A stretch of 64,000 nt of DNA from Loripinus fragilis. Its lineage: Eukaryota; Mollusca; Bivalvia; Lucinida; Lucinidae. This document shows positions 32,830 through 43,575 of this stretch, one piece after another. Within the stretch, counting starts at the first letter, position 1, and every line of letters starts with the position of its first letter. The notes below the pieces were generated by a model. The model saw only the letters and a program-made list of their open reading frames with translations, was not told the DNA's origin and did no database searches. The position numbers were made by a program, and so were the translations under genes. The DNA lies in the NCBI GenBank assembly GCA_964019695.1, contig CAXHUL010000250.1:310001-374000 (forward strand), read 5' to 3'.

Positions 32830-32903
32830 ATTCCCCCATAGCCTAGTGGATAGTCGAGTGTTTTAAGCACTCAAAAGATGTGGGTTCGAGTCCAGTAGCA
32901 TTT
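32830..32903 (+). other. tRNA-like module
   Basis: Box A (TAGCCTAGTGGATAG), a perfect 5-bp GAGTG/CACTC stem with a 7-nt TTTTAAG loop at the anticodon position, and box B (GGTTCGAGTCC) are present in tRNA order. The acceptor and T stems pair badly. It is likely a tRNA-derived repeat, not a working gene. Confidence 0.35.
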
Positions 32904-33384
32904 GAATATTTTTTTTCGTTTTGTTTTTCGATTTGCTAGTTTCTTTGTCTTTATTCTCGAATTTGTACACAACTGGATACATGTATTCGAATTTGACATG
33001 CGTTTATGTAACAAATACAGAACCGTGCATAATTTCAATAAGCTTACATGTGATTAACTCTTTGCACGCTGAATATTCTTTGAGACTTTCGTTATCATCT
33101 GTTGACTTTTAATCAAAATTAACTTTTTCAAAAATTCTTACAGGACCACTATCAGAGTGTCAAATGGTCTGTATCCAGATCAGAACCGACGTTCTGTTGG
33201 TACTGAACTAGGTCCAAACTATTTGCAAATGTTATCAGCTGACAAGGAAAGAGTGGGAAACTTAGTAATAGTGAATACAAAAGCGGCTAAATACAAATGA
33301 AAGATGTAAAGCTCATCACAAGATGATGTAAGATATACGAAAAATATAACTTAAAAAAAGAAAGCAATTTGACAATTATATAAG

Positions 33385-33455
33385 ACGGTTCCTTCCAAGT
33401 TTCGATCCAGGTATGCTTGATTAGTAAGTAGTCAACTAACCACTAGGCAATCAGA
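33385..33455 (-). other. tRNA-like module, opposite orientation
   Basis: On the minus strand, GATTGCCTAGTGGTTAG (box A-like) and CTGGATCGAAACTTGG (degraded box B) are spaced as in a tRNA. It faces the module at 32830. Confidence 0.3.
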
Positions 33456-33621
33456 CTATTTGCATTAACGAGTTGACATTATCGTCATATTCTCTGTAAA
33501 AGCGTGACCGAGGTCGGAGTACTCCACGAAAACGCACGAACATCACGAAGATTTTGGCGAAAATTAATCAGTCTAAGGTCAATTTTGACAGACTATACTT
33601 TTACTTTTGTTGTTAAAGACA

Positions 33622-33745
33622 TGTTCAACCTTCTATTTAAGACATCTAAGGACTTTCTCACAAGTTTAAGCAACTTTTATTAAAATATTATAATTTAGTA
33701 TTTTGTATTTTCAAATGTATATTAATTCTCTTAATGGGGAATATA
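33622..33745 (+). repeat. direct repeat, right member
   Basis: Partner of 32396-32520; see that entry. Confidence 0.75.
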
Positions 33746-34640
33746 AAATATTATCATTGAACTGTTTTTACAGTTTGTTTATTCAAACAAAGATAAATAA
33801 GCAAACAGAACAAAACAAAACTGTTGTAAAAATTCATGAAAGTCTTTAATTTACCTGTTGGGAGGTGAAACAGCAAATAATGTCAGTTTCATGCTGCACA
33901 TGCTAGTTTCACACTCATCATGCTATTTTTAGCGCTCTAGAGGGTAATATTGCAGAAGTGTCAAAAATATTAACTTCTGAAAACTAGTTCAAGCTGGTTT
34001 TCATGCAATATTAACTTGTGGACTGGTTTCGACCAGATTGCAGGTAGACATAGAAATTTATGAAGACTAATTGGGCCAATCAGGAGACAGGATTCTCTCC
34101 AGTCATTTAACAATGGTCCATATCGCACCATGCCTTCATGAGTTATGGCCCTTTGTCTATGAAAATGCGCCATTTGAAACGATGTCTGCTCTCTAAGTCA
34201 AACACTTTTGATCAGAATTTGATGAAACTTGGTCAAATTGTTTAGTACCATGATGTCTTCTTCAAGATTGATTATTGTCCATACTGCACGATGCTTTCAA
34301 GAGCTATGGCTCTTTGTTTATGAACATTCATTGTTTCAAACAATTTCTGCTCTCTAAGATGAATAGTTTTGATTAGAATTTTATGAAACTTGGTCACATT
34401 GTTTAATATTATAGTGTCTTCTTCAAGCTTGATAATGGTCCATATCGCAATATGCTTTGAGGAGTTATTGCCCTCAGTTTGTGAAATTCATCTTTTGAAA
34501 CAACATCTGATCTCTAAGATGAATAATTTGGATAAGAATTCAATGAAACATTGTCACATTGTTTAGTACCATAATGTCCTCTTCAAGTTCCAGAATGGCC
34601 CATATTGCATAATGCCTTCAGGAGTTATTGCCCTTTGTTT

Positions 34641-35039
34641 ATGACAATTCCAGTGACATGCTTACACACAATCACAGCCTCAAAGGCTGAAAGGAAAACT
34701 TGTTCAGTGTATATCACATTTATAACTCCATTTTGAAAACAGTTTCTGTGCAAGGCATTCATATACTTTTCTCTTTCCTTTTTTTCAGATGAATGATGTG
34801 TGGAATCTTTCAGGCTAGCTAAAAAGAAATTTCAGCTTTAAACAAGAGATTTGCAGCACTTTAAATAGAGGTAACTCTTTGCATGCTGGGTAAGATTTTT
34901 TCAAAATCAGCTTTTCAAAAATATTTCAGGAATTCATACCATCAGATTGTGAGCTTGGATCCAGGTCAGGCCAGACACTTTTTCAGGCTTTTCTTGGCCC
35001 AAACTGTTTCCAAAAGTTATAAGCCGAAACTTGTTGGTT
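34641..35039. other. unassigned DNA with a strong 3' splice-like site
   Basis: TTTCTCTTTCCTTTTTTTCAG ends at 34788, followed by ATGAATGATGTGTGGAATC, but the frame closes after eight codons. No exon can be supported. Confidence 0.35.
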
Positions 35040-35240
35040 AAGAATTAATTCTAGGAGATGCATTTACAAGAAAATACATTATTTGACCCTTACCACATGA
35101 AATATTGCCCAGTACCCTCTACATCATGTGACCTAACTAGGTACAAAGTTTGAAGGTGCTTGGTCTAATGGTTTTGGAGGAGATACATTTACAAGAAATG
35201 TGACGGACGGACGCTCAGATGGATGGATGGACAGATGGAC
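35040..35240 (-). mobile_element. tandem-core element remnant, reverse orientation
   Basis: CATTTACAAGAAA occurs twice (35060, 35187) about 127 bp apart. GACGGACGGACGCTCAGATG at 35202 is the inverse of the CGTCCGTC stretch next to heads elsewhere. Confidence 0.4.
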
Positions 35241-35385
35241 AATGGAGGGACTTTGGTACAAAATTAATATATCCTTTTTTTCTAAAGAAAAAAGCGGGTG
35301 TTATAAAGAACTGTCTCATTGAGATATTGTACTTTTGAGTACTTAGAAAGTATGTTTTGGTTGAGAATAAGAAAATTAATTCTTG

Positions 35386-35540
35386 CACTCCTGCCATGAC
35401 AATAGCAGAGGCATTAAGTCTTACCTTTATCCAACCATCTGTTTGTGTGTACGTCTTTCTCTGTTAGTCTGTCCCTACATCTGTCAGTATGTCCCTACGT
35501 CAGCTCTCTTAGTTGAAAAGTTTTGATCAGAATTTTACAT
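35386..35540 (+). mobile_element. type a element, head portion
   Basis: A degraded head (CTGCCATGACAATAGCAGAG), TGTCCCTACATCTGTCAG words and the start of a unit (TTTTGATCAGAATTTTA) stop at about 35540. The only type a tail downstream without its own head is at 40180-40566, so the two may be halves of one element split by 4.6 kb. Confidence 0.5.
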
Positions 35541-35659
35541 ACATGCCATAATCTCACATGGTCAATCTGTGAGATTTGAGAAAAATTTAAGTGAGATTTC
35601 ACAAAAACATGTGAGATTTTTTCTCTACGCTATACATTGTAGGAAGTATTTTTGAAATT

Positions 35660-36033
35660 AAAAACAGTCTATTATTTCATTTTGGAGATTATTTTTTAGT
35701 TCCGAAAACACCAGGTTTTAGTGATTGACAAAACGTATGTCAGGAATTGGTTATGTTGAACTATATCAAGTGGCCAGCATAGTATTTATGAACAAAACAT
35801 ATGCCAGGAATAGGTTTTATTGACAAAAGCGTATGCCAGGATCAGGTTATGCTGATATCAAGTGTCAGCGTTGTGATTATGAACAAAACATATGCCAGGA
35901 ATAGGTTTTGTTGACAAAAGGTATGTCAAAAATAGGTAAAGCCAAAGGTTGATTTGTTCTGTCAATCAGTAAAATCTGATATTTTCCTAACAAAAAACCA
36001 ATTTCCGAAATGAAATAATAGACTATTTGACAT
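35660..36033. repeat. fold-back element enclosing a minisatellite
   Basis: AGTCTATTATTTCATTTTGG at 35664 is inverted near 36003-36025. Inside, ACAAAACATATGCCAGGAAT-type words recur at 35730, 35794, 35827 and 35884 within longer alternating units. Confidence 0.6.
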
Positions 36034-36680
36034 GATGATTTAAAGCTTATTTATTTGAAAGGCATAAATGCTGCAAGGTTCTTTAAATTATTTAATAAAT
36101 GAGGGCCTGAAAACTTATCATTCAGGCTGTAAGTAAGTAAAGTCTTTATTTAAAGAGGATGACAATTAACATTTAGTAGAACAACTTATCTTCCATGAGG
36201 CCCTCAAAATAAATGATCTGTAATAAAAGTTTACACAAACTATCAAATTTGAAATTGTCAAACCCTGTTACTACTGAGCAAATCAATCCCAGAGCTTAAC
36301 GCTAAATTTTGGCTAGACAATGAACTGAATGCACAAAAGTGGATCCTGCATGGTCAGCTGATCAGTTTCCACACTATTTCAAAAACGGGAATATATCTAG
36401 GTTCAGCAGGACAAGGGTAAATTTGATATCCTTTATTAATACCATTAGAGAGTCAAACAGTTAGGATCAAGATCTGGCTAAACATTTTCTCAGTCCTGAT
36501 CTGGTTCTAAAATTGTTTGCAACAGTTATCGACAGACATCAATTGCAGGCAAAGGGTTAGCTGCATCTATAATGACAGTCACAAAATGCTGAATAAGCTG
36601 CTCCCAATAAATGACCAAACTAACCATTCTACTTCTTGAACACTTTAGAATGAATATGTGAACTAACTTCTTGCAATTAT
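36034..36680. other. unassigned DNA with old dispersed repeat words
   Basis: GGATCCTGCATGGTCAGCTG and GTTCAGCAGGACAAGGGTAA resemble 13500-13780 and 37790-37860. Limits are unclear. Confidence 0.35.
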
Positions 36681-36688
36681 CTGCTATA

Positions 36689-37473
36689 TACCCAACAAAA
36701 AAAGAAACACACCACTATAATTTTCCCCATTAAGTTCTCCTTTTAATACAAAAATGTTAATTGTCATAAAATATTCATTTCTGATAAAAATCTGACTAAA
36801 ACTGGAGTTTGGGGTAGATGAGTGTCTGTACCTTCCATGTCTTGGGATCAAAACAAAGCAAGGCATATGGTAAACGAGTTTTTGAAGTGTTTATTCAATG
36901 CTGCTGTCTACATGGAATTCCAAGTATGTTTTTCATTTGCGAAGTATGAAAAAGATAGGTTGTTGTTATGTGAGACAACCAAATGTGGTTATTGATTTTT
37001 TTTCTTTTCCAAAATCCATTTACATCAGTTGGACCGTTTAAGTTGATTAAAACACTGTTGAAATCTTTACATGTTTTGTAAGGTTTATCTCCAGTATGGA
37101 ATTGTTATCAAAATATAGTCACAAGGAAGGGGCTACCTAGCTTGCAATAATCGTGTATGATGAATTTAAAGATAAAATTTGCAAAGAATAAGTGTCTGAG
37201 TACATTTTGATCTACTGAGACTAGTCCCATTGCTTGAACTTATCAGCATAAGAGCATTATAAAAACACTCATTTTCTGTGACTTTACAATTTGACCCCCA
37301 CTTGGTTCATGAGCAATTTTCTTCAACACAATTTGACGCCTGATTACAAAAGACGTGTAACACAGCAGTACCTGACATTACCTTTGCACTGATATAAACT
37401 AAACTGGCCTATCCCTTGTGATCTTCCTGAGAGTTGAACAGTTCTATGTGGTGCGTTTCTTTTTTGTCGGGTA
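36689..37473. mobile_element. mariner-like MITE, about 28-bp TIR
   Basis: TACCCAACAAAAAAAGAAAC at 36689 and its inverse with three or so differences ending at 37473 bound 785 bp. TA repeats flank both sides, fitting a TA target. The TIR start resembles the Tc1 relic at 23548. No transposase is visible inside. Confidence 0.7.
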
Positions 37474-37943
37474 TATATTCTAATTTTAAATCTTTAAAAA
37501 ATTTATTTGTTTGTTAAGCCTTTACCGCAACAATGCAAAGGTTTTAGTAAAGACCAGTAAGAATGGCAAGTGTAGCAGAAATAGTTCAGAAATGAATATG
37601 ATGGTACTAGAGTAGCATCTAGTATAACATTAATTTTAAGCATGTCAATGCAACAAATGCTGAACCTTTACCATGCTTTACTACACTCTTCCCACTTTAA
37701 ACCTAACCAACTTGCAGGGTTTCAATTAATTAAATTAAATGCATTATTAAACGAAGAGAAGAAAATAGTATGCAACCTGATCAGTTTGCTTCAGGATCCA
37801 GCTGACTCGGTTCTATACTGATTTCAAAACAGGATATATCCAATTTCAGCATGGTACGGGTTAAAAGATTTACTATTTATATTATTTACAGGTCATCATA
37901 TGTTTTATAAACTATCTCAGCAGTAAATTCGACAAAAATGTAT

Positions 37944-38264
37944 CTGCCGCATAGCGCAGTCGGTAACATGTCTGGCAACAGATGTGAGTCTGACTGCAGA
38001 TCCAGGGGTCGCGAGTTCGATCCCGGCCCGGTCCCATACTTTCGCGGAGATTGATCATGAATTATATGTCTCCGGTCATTCTCCTCCCTTCCGCTGAATC
38101 ATTCAAGAAGGGTTGTTGTCAGTTACAAGCGAAAGTATGTGCACGAAGTACTGGTTAACTGCTTGTTCAAACTTGCCCAGGAAAAAGTGTGGCTAGGTGA
38201 ACTGACCGTCCCGCCATGACCATAGCTGTTGACTTGGGATGTAAAGCAACACAACAAACAAAAA
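37944..38264 (+). mobile_element. tRNA-derived SINE-2, full length
   Basis: The head has box A (ATAGCGCAGTCGGTAACATG) and box B (GAGTTCGATCCCGG), then a long core and an ACAACAAACAAAAA tail. GACAAAAATGTAT at 37931-37943 is repeated as GACAAAATGTAT at 38265-38276. The second duplicated copy (near 39130) keeps the empty site, so the insertion is younger than the duplication. Confidence 0.92.
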
Positions 38265-38738
38265 GACAAAATGTATCAAGTGATAATTTTATGGAGAAGA
38301 AATTAAGGATACTGCCTACTTATGACTATTTCTTATGAGTGTTGATCCATATCGGCTAGCTGATCAGGATCCACACTGTAACATTTGAAAGTTAAAGAAT
38401 AAACATAGCTTAAACAGTAAATGGATAGAGGAAAAATGAACATATATACAATATAAAATATATACAAACATGACTTAAAAATAACAGTTAGCATTTAAAG
38501 ATTCAGGTTGAGTGATCATTTTCTTATTCAAGAGCCAGTATAAACATCTTTTATGGAATGTTTCTTGAGTTTCGGCACTTTTAACTACTTCAGGCAAGCT
38601 GTTCCCAATCAAGCATCCAGAATAAATATCTTATGCTTAGACACAGTGCTTAGAGCATTCTGTTTTGGTTGTAGCATTCATATCTTTAAAATCAAAATAA
38701 ATAATCATTAATTTACAAAATAAAATGCTTGGTGTAAA

Positions 38739-38930
38739 CAGGGTTCGCACAGGCTTGAAAAGAACTTGAATTGAGAGGGCTTTCTTGAAAAGTCCTTGAA
38801 AATTAAATATGCCTTGAAAAGGACTGGAACATCATTCAAAGGCCTTGAAAAGTCCTTGAATTCTTCTATTTTCTGTAGAAATTAACACTGTTGATAGAGA
38901 TCTAAATCAGAATTAAACTGTTGTGCCTTT
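38739..38930 (+). mobile_element. hAT-like MITE, truncated by duplication junction
   Basis: It starts CAGGGTTCGCACAGGCTTG and is cut at the junction with the second duplicated copy. Confidence 0.65.
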
Positions 38931-39569
38931 ATTAAATGCATTATTACAAGAAGAGCAGAAAATAGTATGCAACCTGATCAGTTTGCTTCAGGATCCAGCT
39001 GACTCGGTTCTATACTGATTTCAAAATAGGATATATCCAGTTTCAGCATGGTACGGGTTAAAAGGTTTACTTTTACATTATTTACAGGTCATCATATGTT
39101 TTATAAACTATCTCAGAAGTAAATTCGACAAAAATGTATCCAGTGGAGAAGAAATTAAGGATACTGCCTACTTATGACTATTTCTTATGAGTGTTGATTG
39201 ATCAGGATCCACACTGTAACATTGGAAAGTTAAAGAATAAAGATAGCTTAAACAGTAAATGGATAGAGGTAAAATGAACATATATACAATATAAAATATA
39301 TACAAACATGACTTAAAAATAACAGTTAGCATTTAAAAGATTCTGGTTGAGTGATCATTTTCTTATTCAAGAGCCAGTTTAAACATCTTTAATGGAATGT
39401 TTCTTGAGTTTCGGCACTTTTAACTACTTCAGGCAAGCTGTTCCCAATCAAGCATCCAGAATAAATATCTTATGCTCTACTTAGAGCATTCAGTTTTGGT
39501 TGTAGCATTCATATCTTTAAAATCAAAATAAATAATCATTAATTTACAAAATAAAATGCTTGGTGTAAA

Positions 39570-39973
39570 CAGGGTTCGCACAGGCTTGAAAAGTACTTGA
39601 ATTGAGAGGGCTTTCTTGAAAAGTCCTTGAAAATTAAATATGCCTTGAAAAGGACTGGAACATCATTCAAAGGCCTTGAAAAGTCCTTGAATTCTTCTAT
39701 TTTCTGTAGGAATTAACACTGTTGATAGAGATCTAAATCAGAATAAAACTGTTGTGCCTTTATTAGATGCTGCACCAAATAAAGGCGCAACAATTTTATA
39801 CTAATTTGCTAGTACTAATTTCTCCATTATCTCAGTCTAGCATTTCTGAAGTAGAATTTTAACTCTATAATCAGGATATTTCGTAAACTTTTAGACCTTG
39901 AAAACTGTAGGATAATCTTAAGAAGTCCTTGAAAGTTCTTGAATTTTACTCAAACTTGCCTGTATGAACTCTG
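39570..39973 (+). mobile_element. hAT-like MITE, complete, 404 bp
   Basis: CAGGGTTCGCACAGGC at the left matches GCCTGTATGAACTCTG at the right in inverse orientation (13 of 16). TGTAAA lies directly outside both ends (39564-39569, 39974-39979). CAGGG termini suit the hAT superfamily, although a full 8-bp target duplication is not seen. Internal CTTGAAAAGTCCTTGAA words repeat. Confidence 0.65.
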
Positions 39974-40179
39974 TGTAAAGGACAAGCCATGTTCAAAGTT
40001 CTCACTAGGACTTTGAAACAAGAGTTTTAGAATCCATTCATGGAAAAAGATGGAGTCAGAATTGAAAAGTTGGAGTTTCACCTTGATAACTTGGAGTTAT
40101 TAGTTTTAGCCGAAATATGAAAAATTTAATTACAGACATTGTCTTTTATTGTCTATAATATATGGCAATTTCTATTATA

Positions 40180-40566
40180 TGGTTTTTAAATTGAGTACTT
40201 TTGATCAGAATTGTTTAAAAATTAATGACAATTTTATGTACCAAAATATCTTTTGTAAGTTCAAACAAAATCTGTATTGCAATATTCCTTTGTGAGTTGT
40301 TACCCTTTGATCATTAAATTTTACCATTATTTTTAATGTTTATATATCTCTTTATCAAGTAATTTCAAATGACACTTTATAAAACTTAGACACAGTGCTT
40401 AAAATCAAATATTTCTTGCTCAAGTTCAAAGATGATCCATATTGTCTTTTGACTTCAAGAGTTATTATTCTTTGTTGATAAGAATATGTCTTTTTGACTT
40501 TTGTTTGTGAGAATATGCAAATTTTGCAACAACATGGGCATCTGTGTCCTCTGGACACATTTCTAG
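40180..40566 (+). mobile_element. type a element, tail portion
   Basis: Two decayed units (TACTTTTGATCAGAATT; GTTATTATTCTTTGTTGATA) lead to a TGTGTCC/GGACACA hairpin (40543-40559, 3-nt loop) and CTAG|T (40563-40567). This is a clean Helitron-like 3' end for the type a family. Confidence 0.62.
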
Positions 40567-40576
40567 TCAAATATGT

Positions 40577-40775
40577 TTGTTTGATTTGATTCTTAATGCC
40601 AGAGTCAACAATTTTTCAGTTATGTCAGGATGGGTCTTCCTGGGTTGAACCATTATTAATCAGGGATTAGTGTGTCTTGCACAAGGACACAATGCAGTGC
40701 CAAGGGTGAGGCTCAAACCCACAACCCCTCAATCTTAAGTCAAGCACTCTACCACTGAGCCACTGTGCTCCCTAA
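40577..40775 (-). mobile_element. SINE-1, reverse copy, 10-bp TSD
   Basis: The tail is at the left (TTGTTTGATTTGATTCTTAA) and the tRNA head at the right. TCAAATATGT flanks it at 40567-40576 and 40776-40785. It landed immediately after the CTAG end of the preceding element. Confidence 0.9.
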
Positions 40776-40785
40776 TCAAATATGT

Positions 40786-41334
40786 AATTTTATCTTGAGA
40801 CCTGGTCAAGTTGCATGCTGTATCTGAATTTTCAAGAATCTAGAAAGTCTCTTACCTTAATGCCTGTTGGCTAATTTGCATGTGTTTTTGATGTCTGCTG
40901 ATTTTTTTTTCAAAATAAAAGTTTTGGGAAATTCTTTCAAGAATAACATTATTGTTTCAAACAGCTTGTATTCAGATCAAGCCCAACACTCTAGGTCAAA
41001 ACCTTTTGCAAAGATTATCAGGAGACAACAACACAAAAGAAGGGAGTGCAATTGCTCAGTGGTAGAGCGGGGACCCTGTCACATTTAAATGGCTTTCATG
41101 TATTTCCTCGTGACAACATTCGTAAAACTTTTACTGTTATGCATTACCCAGTATTTGAACATTAAGATACACTTTCATTTGCATTCTTGGTTTGCATAAT
41201 TTTGTATATAGATGGCAAACAATTCAGCTGTAGCATTTTCACTTTTGTTTAGTATAGTAAAGTATTATGAAATACAGATCAAGTTCAAAATTTGAGATAA
41301 TTAGCAAAATTTTGACCAAGTTATGGCCCTTTTT
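40786..41334. other. unassigned DNA with a box-A-like word
   Basis: ATTGCTCAGTGGTAGAGCGG at 41051 resembles the SINE-1 head, but no box B or core follows. Confidence 0.35.
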
Positions 41335-41800
41335 ATGCCCCCGCCATAACAATGGCCGGGGCATTAAGTGTTACCCCTGTCCATCCGTCCGCCTGTACAT
41401 ACGGACGTATGTACTTTAGTACGCATGTCCACACGTCTGTCCAACGACATCCGCTCTCTAAGTCGATTACTTTTGATCAGAATTTTATGAAATTTGGTCA
41501 CATTGTTTAGTACCATGATGTCCCCTTCAAGTTCTATAATGGTTCATATCCCACCATGCTTTCAGCAGTTATGGCCCTTTGTTTATGAAAATTCACCATT
41601 TGAAATGATGTCCGCTCTCTAAGTTGAATACTTTTGATCAGAATTTTATGGAACTTGGTCACATTGTTAAGTACCATAATGTCTTCTTCAAGTTCAATAA
41701 TGGTCCATATCACACCATGCTTTAAGGAGTTATTGCCCTTAGTTTATGAAAAATTGTCGGTTGAAACAACGTCTGCTCTCTAAGGTGAATAGTTTTGATT
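41335..41800 (+). mobile_element. type a hairpin-headed element, head and units
   Basis: ATGCCCCCGCCATAACAATG...GGGGCAT (41335-41364) is followed by CCATCCGTCCGCCTGTAC and units starting CCGCTCTCTAAG at 41450, 41609 and 41774 (about 160 bp apart). It breaks off at about 41800. Confidence 0.7.
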
Positions 41801-41909
41801 ATAACAGGGCCATGTAGTGCTGTCAGTAATGTGTCTGGCTATAGATGCATAAGAGCTAAGTCAATTGTCAATATTATTTACCATAATTTTGCATAATTGA
41901 AAGAAAAAT

Positions 41910-42125
41910 AGTAAGTGAGTATGACCAGGAAATACCACAATCACAAACCGCAGACAACCCTGTGGCACCGCGAGGAAGAGCCGCTCATCCATCACGAGAC
42001 ACCAGGAAGACAAATTAAGCAAAGCAACCAGCTCTCTCTTTCCCATCAAGTTGATTGCAATACTAGAATGGACATAAAGTAACGTACACCACATAGAACA
42101 ATTACAACAACAGAACAACAAATGG
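41910..42125 (+). repeat. interspersed family B, copy 2
   Basis: It matches 8763-9010 from GAGTATGACCAGGAAATACC to GAACAACAAAT. The minus-strand frame across it is in a different phase from that in copy 1. Confidence 0.6.
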
Positions 42126-42180
42126 GATTTTAGTTCAAAGGCCTACGTCTGATCCCTTGAGTGTACTTAGGGTGTGTGGC

Positions 42181-42381
42181 GTTTTGTTTGATTTGATTCT
42201 TTACTTCCCATCAACAATCTTTCAGTTAAATAGGGACAGGTCTTCCTGGGTTGAACCAGTACTAAGCTAGGATAAATGTGTCTTGCTCAAGGACCACAAC
42301 GCAGTGACACCAGTGAGGCTCAAACCCGGGGCCTCTCGGTCTTGAGTCAAGCACTTCACCACTGAGCCACTTCGCTCCCCT
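42181..42381 (-). mobile_element. SINE-1, reverse copy
   Basis: TTTTGTTTGATTTGATTCTT tail at the left and GAGCCACTTCGCTCCCC head at the right. An imperfect duplication (GGGTGTGTGG at 42170, GGGTGTATGG at 42382) flanks it. Confidence 0.87.
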
Positions 42382-42463
42382 GGGTGTATGGTGTGGCCAA
42401 AATTAATTTTTTTCATAATATAGTCATTTTGCATACCAAATTAAGGGACATCACACATGCAGT

Positions 42464-43030
42464 AATCTGGTAGCCAAGGGCAGTGAATATCTTATCATTG
42501 TAAGTGCTGCACTTGTATCACTGTTAGAGCCAGGAATCTGGTAGCCAAGGGCAGTGAATATCTTATCATTGTAAGTGCTGCACTTGTATCTGCAGGAACC
42601 TGGTAGCCAAGGGCAGTGAATATCTTATTATTGTAAGTGCTGTACTTGTTTCACTGTTAGAGCATGTTACATGTAGGTATCTGGTAGCCAAGGGCAGTGA
42701 ATATCTGATCATTGTAAGTGCTGTACTTGTATCTGCAGGAACCTGGTAGCCAAGGGCAGTGAATATCTTATTATTGTAAGTGCTGTACTTGTTTCACTGT
42801 TAGAGCATGTTACATGTAGGTATCTGGTAGCCAAGGGCAGTGAATATCTTATCATTGTAAGTGCTGCACTTTTATCACTGTTAGAGCCAGGAATCTGGTA
42901 GCCAAGGGCAGTGAATATCTTATTATTGTAAGTGCTGCACTTGTATCTGCAGGAACCTGGTAGCCAAGGGCAGTGAATATCTTATCATTGTAAGTGCTGC
43001 ACTTGTATCACTGTTAGAGCATGTTACTTG
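42464..43030. repeat. 63-82-bp minisatellite, TGGTAGCCAAGGGCAG
   Basis: CTGGTAGCCAAGGGCAGTGA recurs from 42464 at steps of about 70, 63, 80, 63, 82, 70 and 63 bp; the step pattern repeats, showing higher-order duplication. Units contain ATTGTAAGTGCTG and CACTGTTAGAGC, shared with the 75-bp array. Confidence 0.92.
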
Positions 43031-43575
43031 TACATCCTTCATGTCAAATGTCATCTTCCTTATAAATCTGCCTGTGTGTACTTTGATAGCCACGGGGGGA
43101 GGGGGGGGGAGGAACCTGGTAGCCAAGGGCAGTGAATATCTTATCATTGTAAGTGCTGTACCTGTATCATTGTTAGAGCATGTTACATGTACATCCTCCA
43201 TGTCAAATGTCATCTTCCTTATACATCTGCCGTTGTGTACTTTGATAGCCATGGGGGGAGGGGGGTGTATTTAAAACCTACCCCAATCATAGTGCTGATC
43301 TTGTACCACTGTTAGCCCATTTTACATCCTTCATGTCAAATGTCATCTTCGTTATAAATCTGCCTGTGTGTACTTTGATAGCCACGGGGGGAGGGGTGTG
43401 TTGTACATGTAACACTGTTAGCCCATGTTACATCCTTCATGTCAAATGACATCTTCCTTATAAATCTGCCTGTGTGTACTTTGATAGCCATGGGGGGAGG
43501 GGGTGTCATCTTCCTTATAAATCTGCCTGTGTGTACTTTGATAGCCATGGGGGGAGGGGGTGTATTTAAAACCTA
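43031..43575. repeat. minisatellite with GGGGGGAGGGGG blocks
   Basis: ATGTCATCTTCCTTATAAAT and CTTTGATAGCCAYGGGGGGA recur five times at variable steps, with G-rich blocks near 43094, 43250, 43385, 43490 and 43550. Frames of about 70-109 codons on both strands are shadows. Confidence 0.88.

Larger units (their letters stand above)
32062..34640 (+). mobile_element. type a hairpin-headed element, interrupted
   Basis: The head ATGCCCCGGCCATGACAATA...GGGGGCAT (32064-32093) precedes TGTCCTTCCGT and 160-bp units (GTCCGCTCTCT; TTTGATCAGAATTTTATGAA; TGGTCACATTGTTTAGTACC). The first unit stops at about 32234. Matching sequence (AATGGTCCATATCGCACC) resumes at about 34108 and continues for three more units. 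Between lie fold-back and tRNA-like modules. No CTAG end is found after 34640. Confidence 0.62.
37734..39761. repeat. recent direct tandem duplication
   Basis: 37734-38930 and 38931-39761 are near-identical apart from a 321-bp SINE in the first. The junction words ATTAAATGC and ATTAGATGC suggest microhomology, and the breakpoint falls inside an hAT-like MITE that is complete only at the right end. Confidence 0.92.

Noticed and set aside
41045..41080. A tRNA gene
   Set aside because: Only a box-A-like word is present; no box B, anticodon arm or acceptor pairing follows.
42464..43575. A CRISPR array
   Set aside because: Spacing is irregular, spacers are themselves repeated, and the context is eukaryotic; these are minisatellites.
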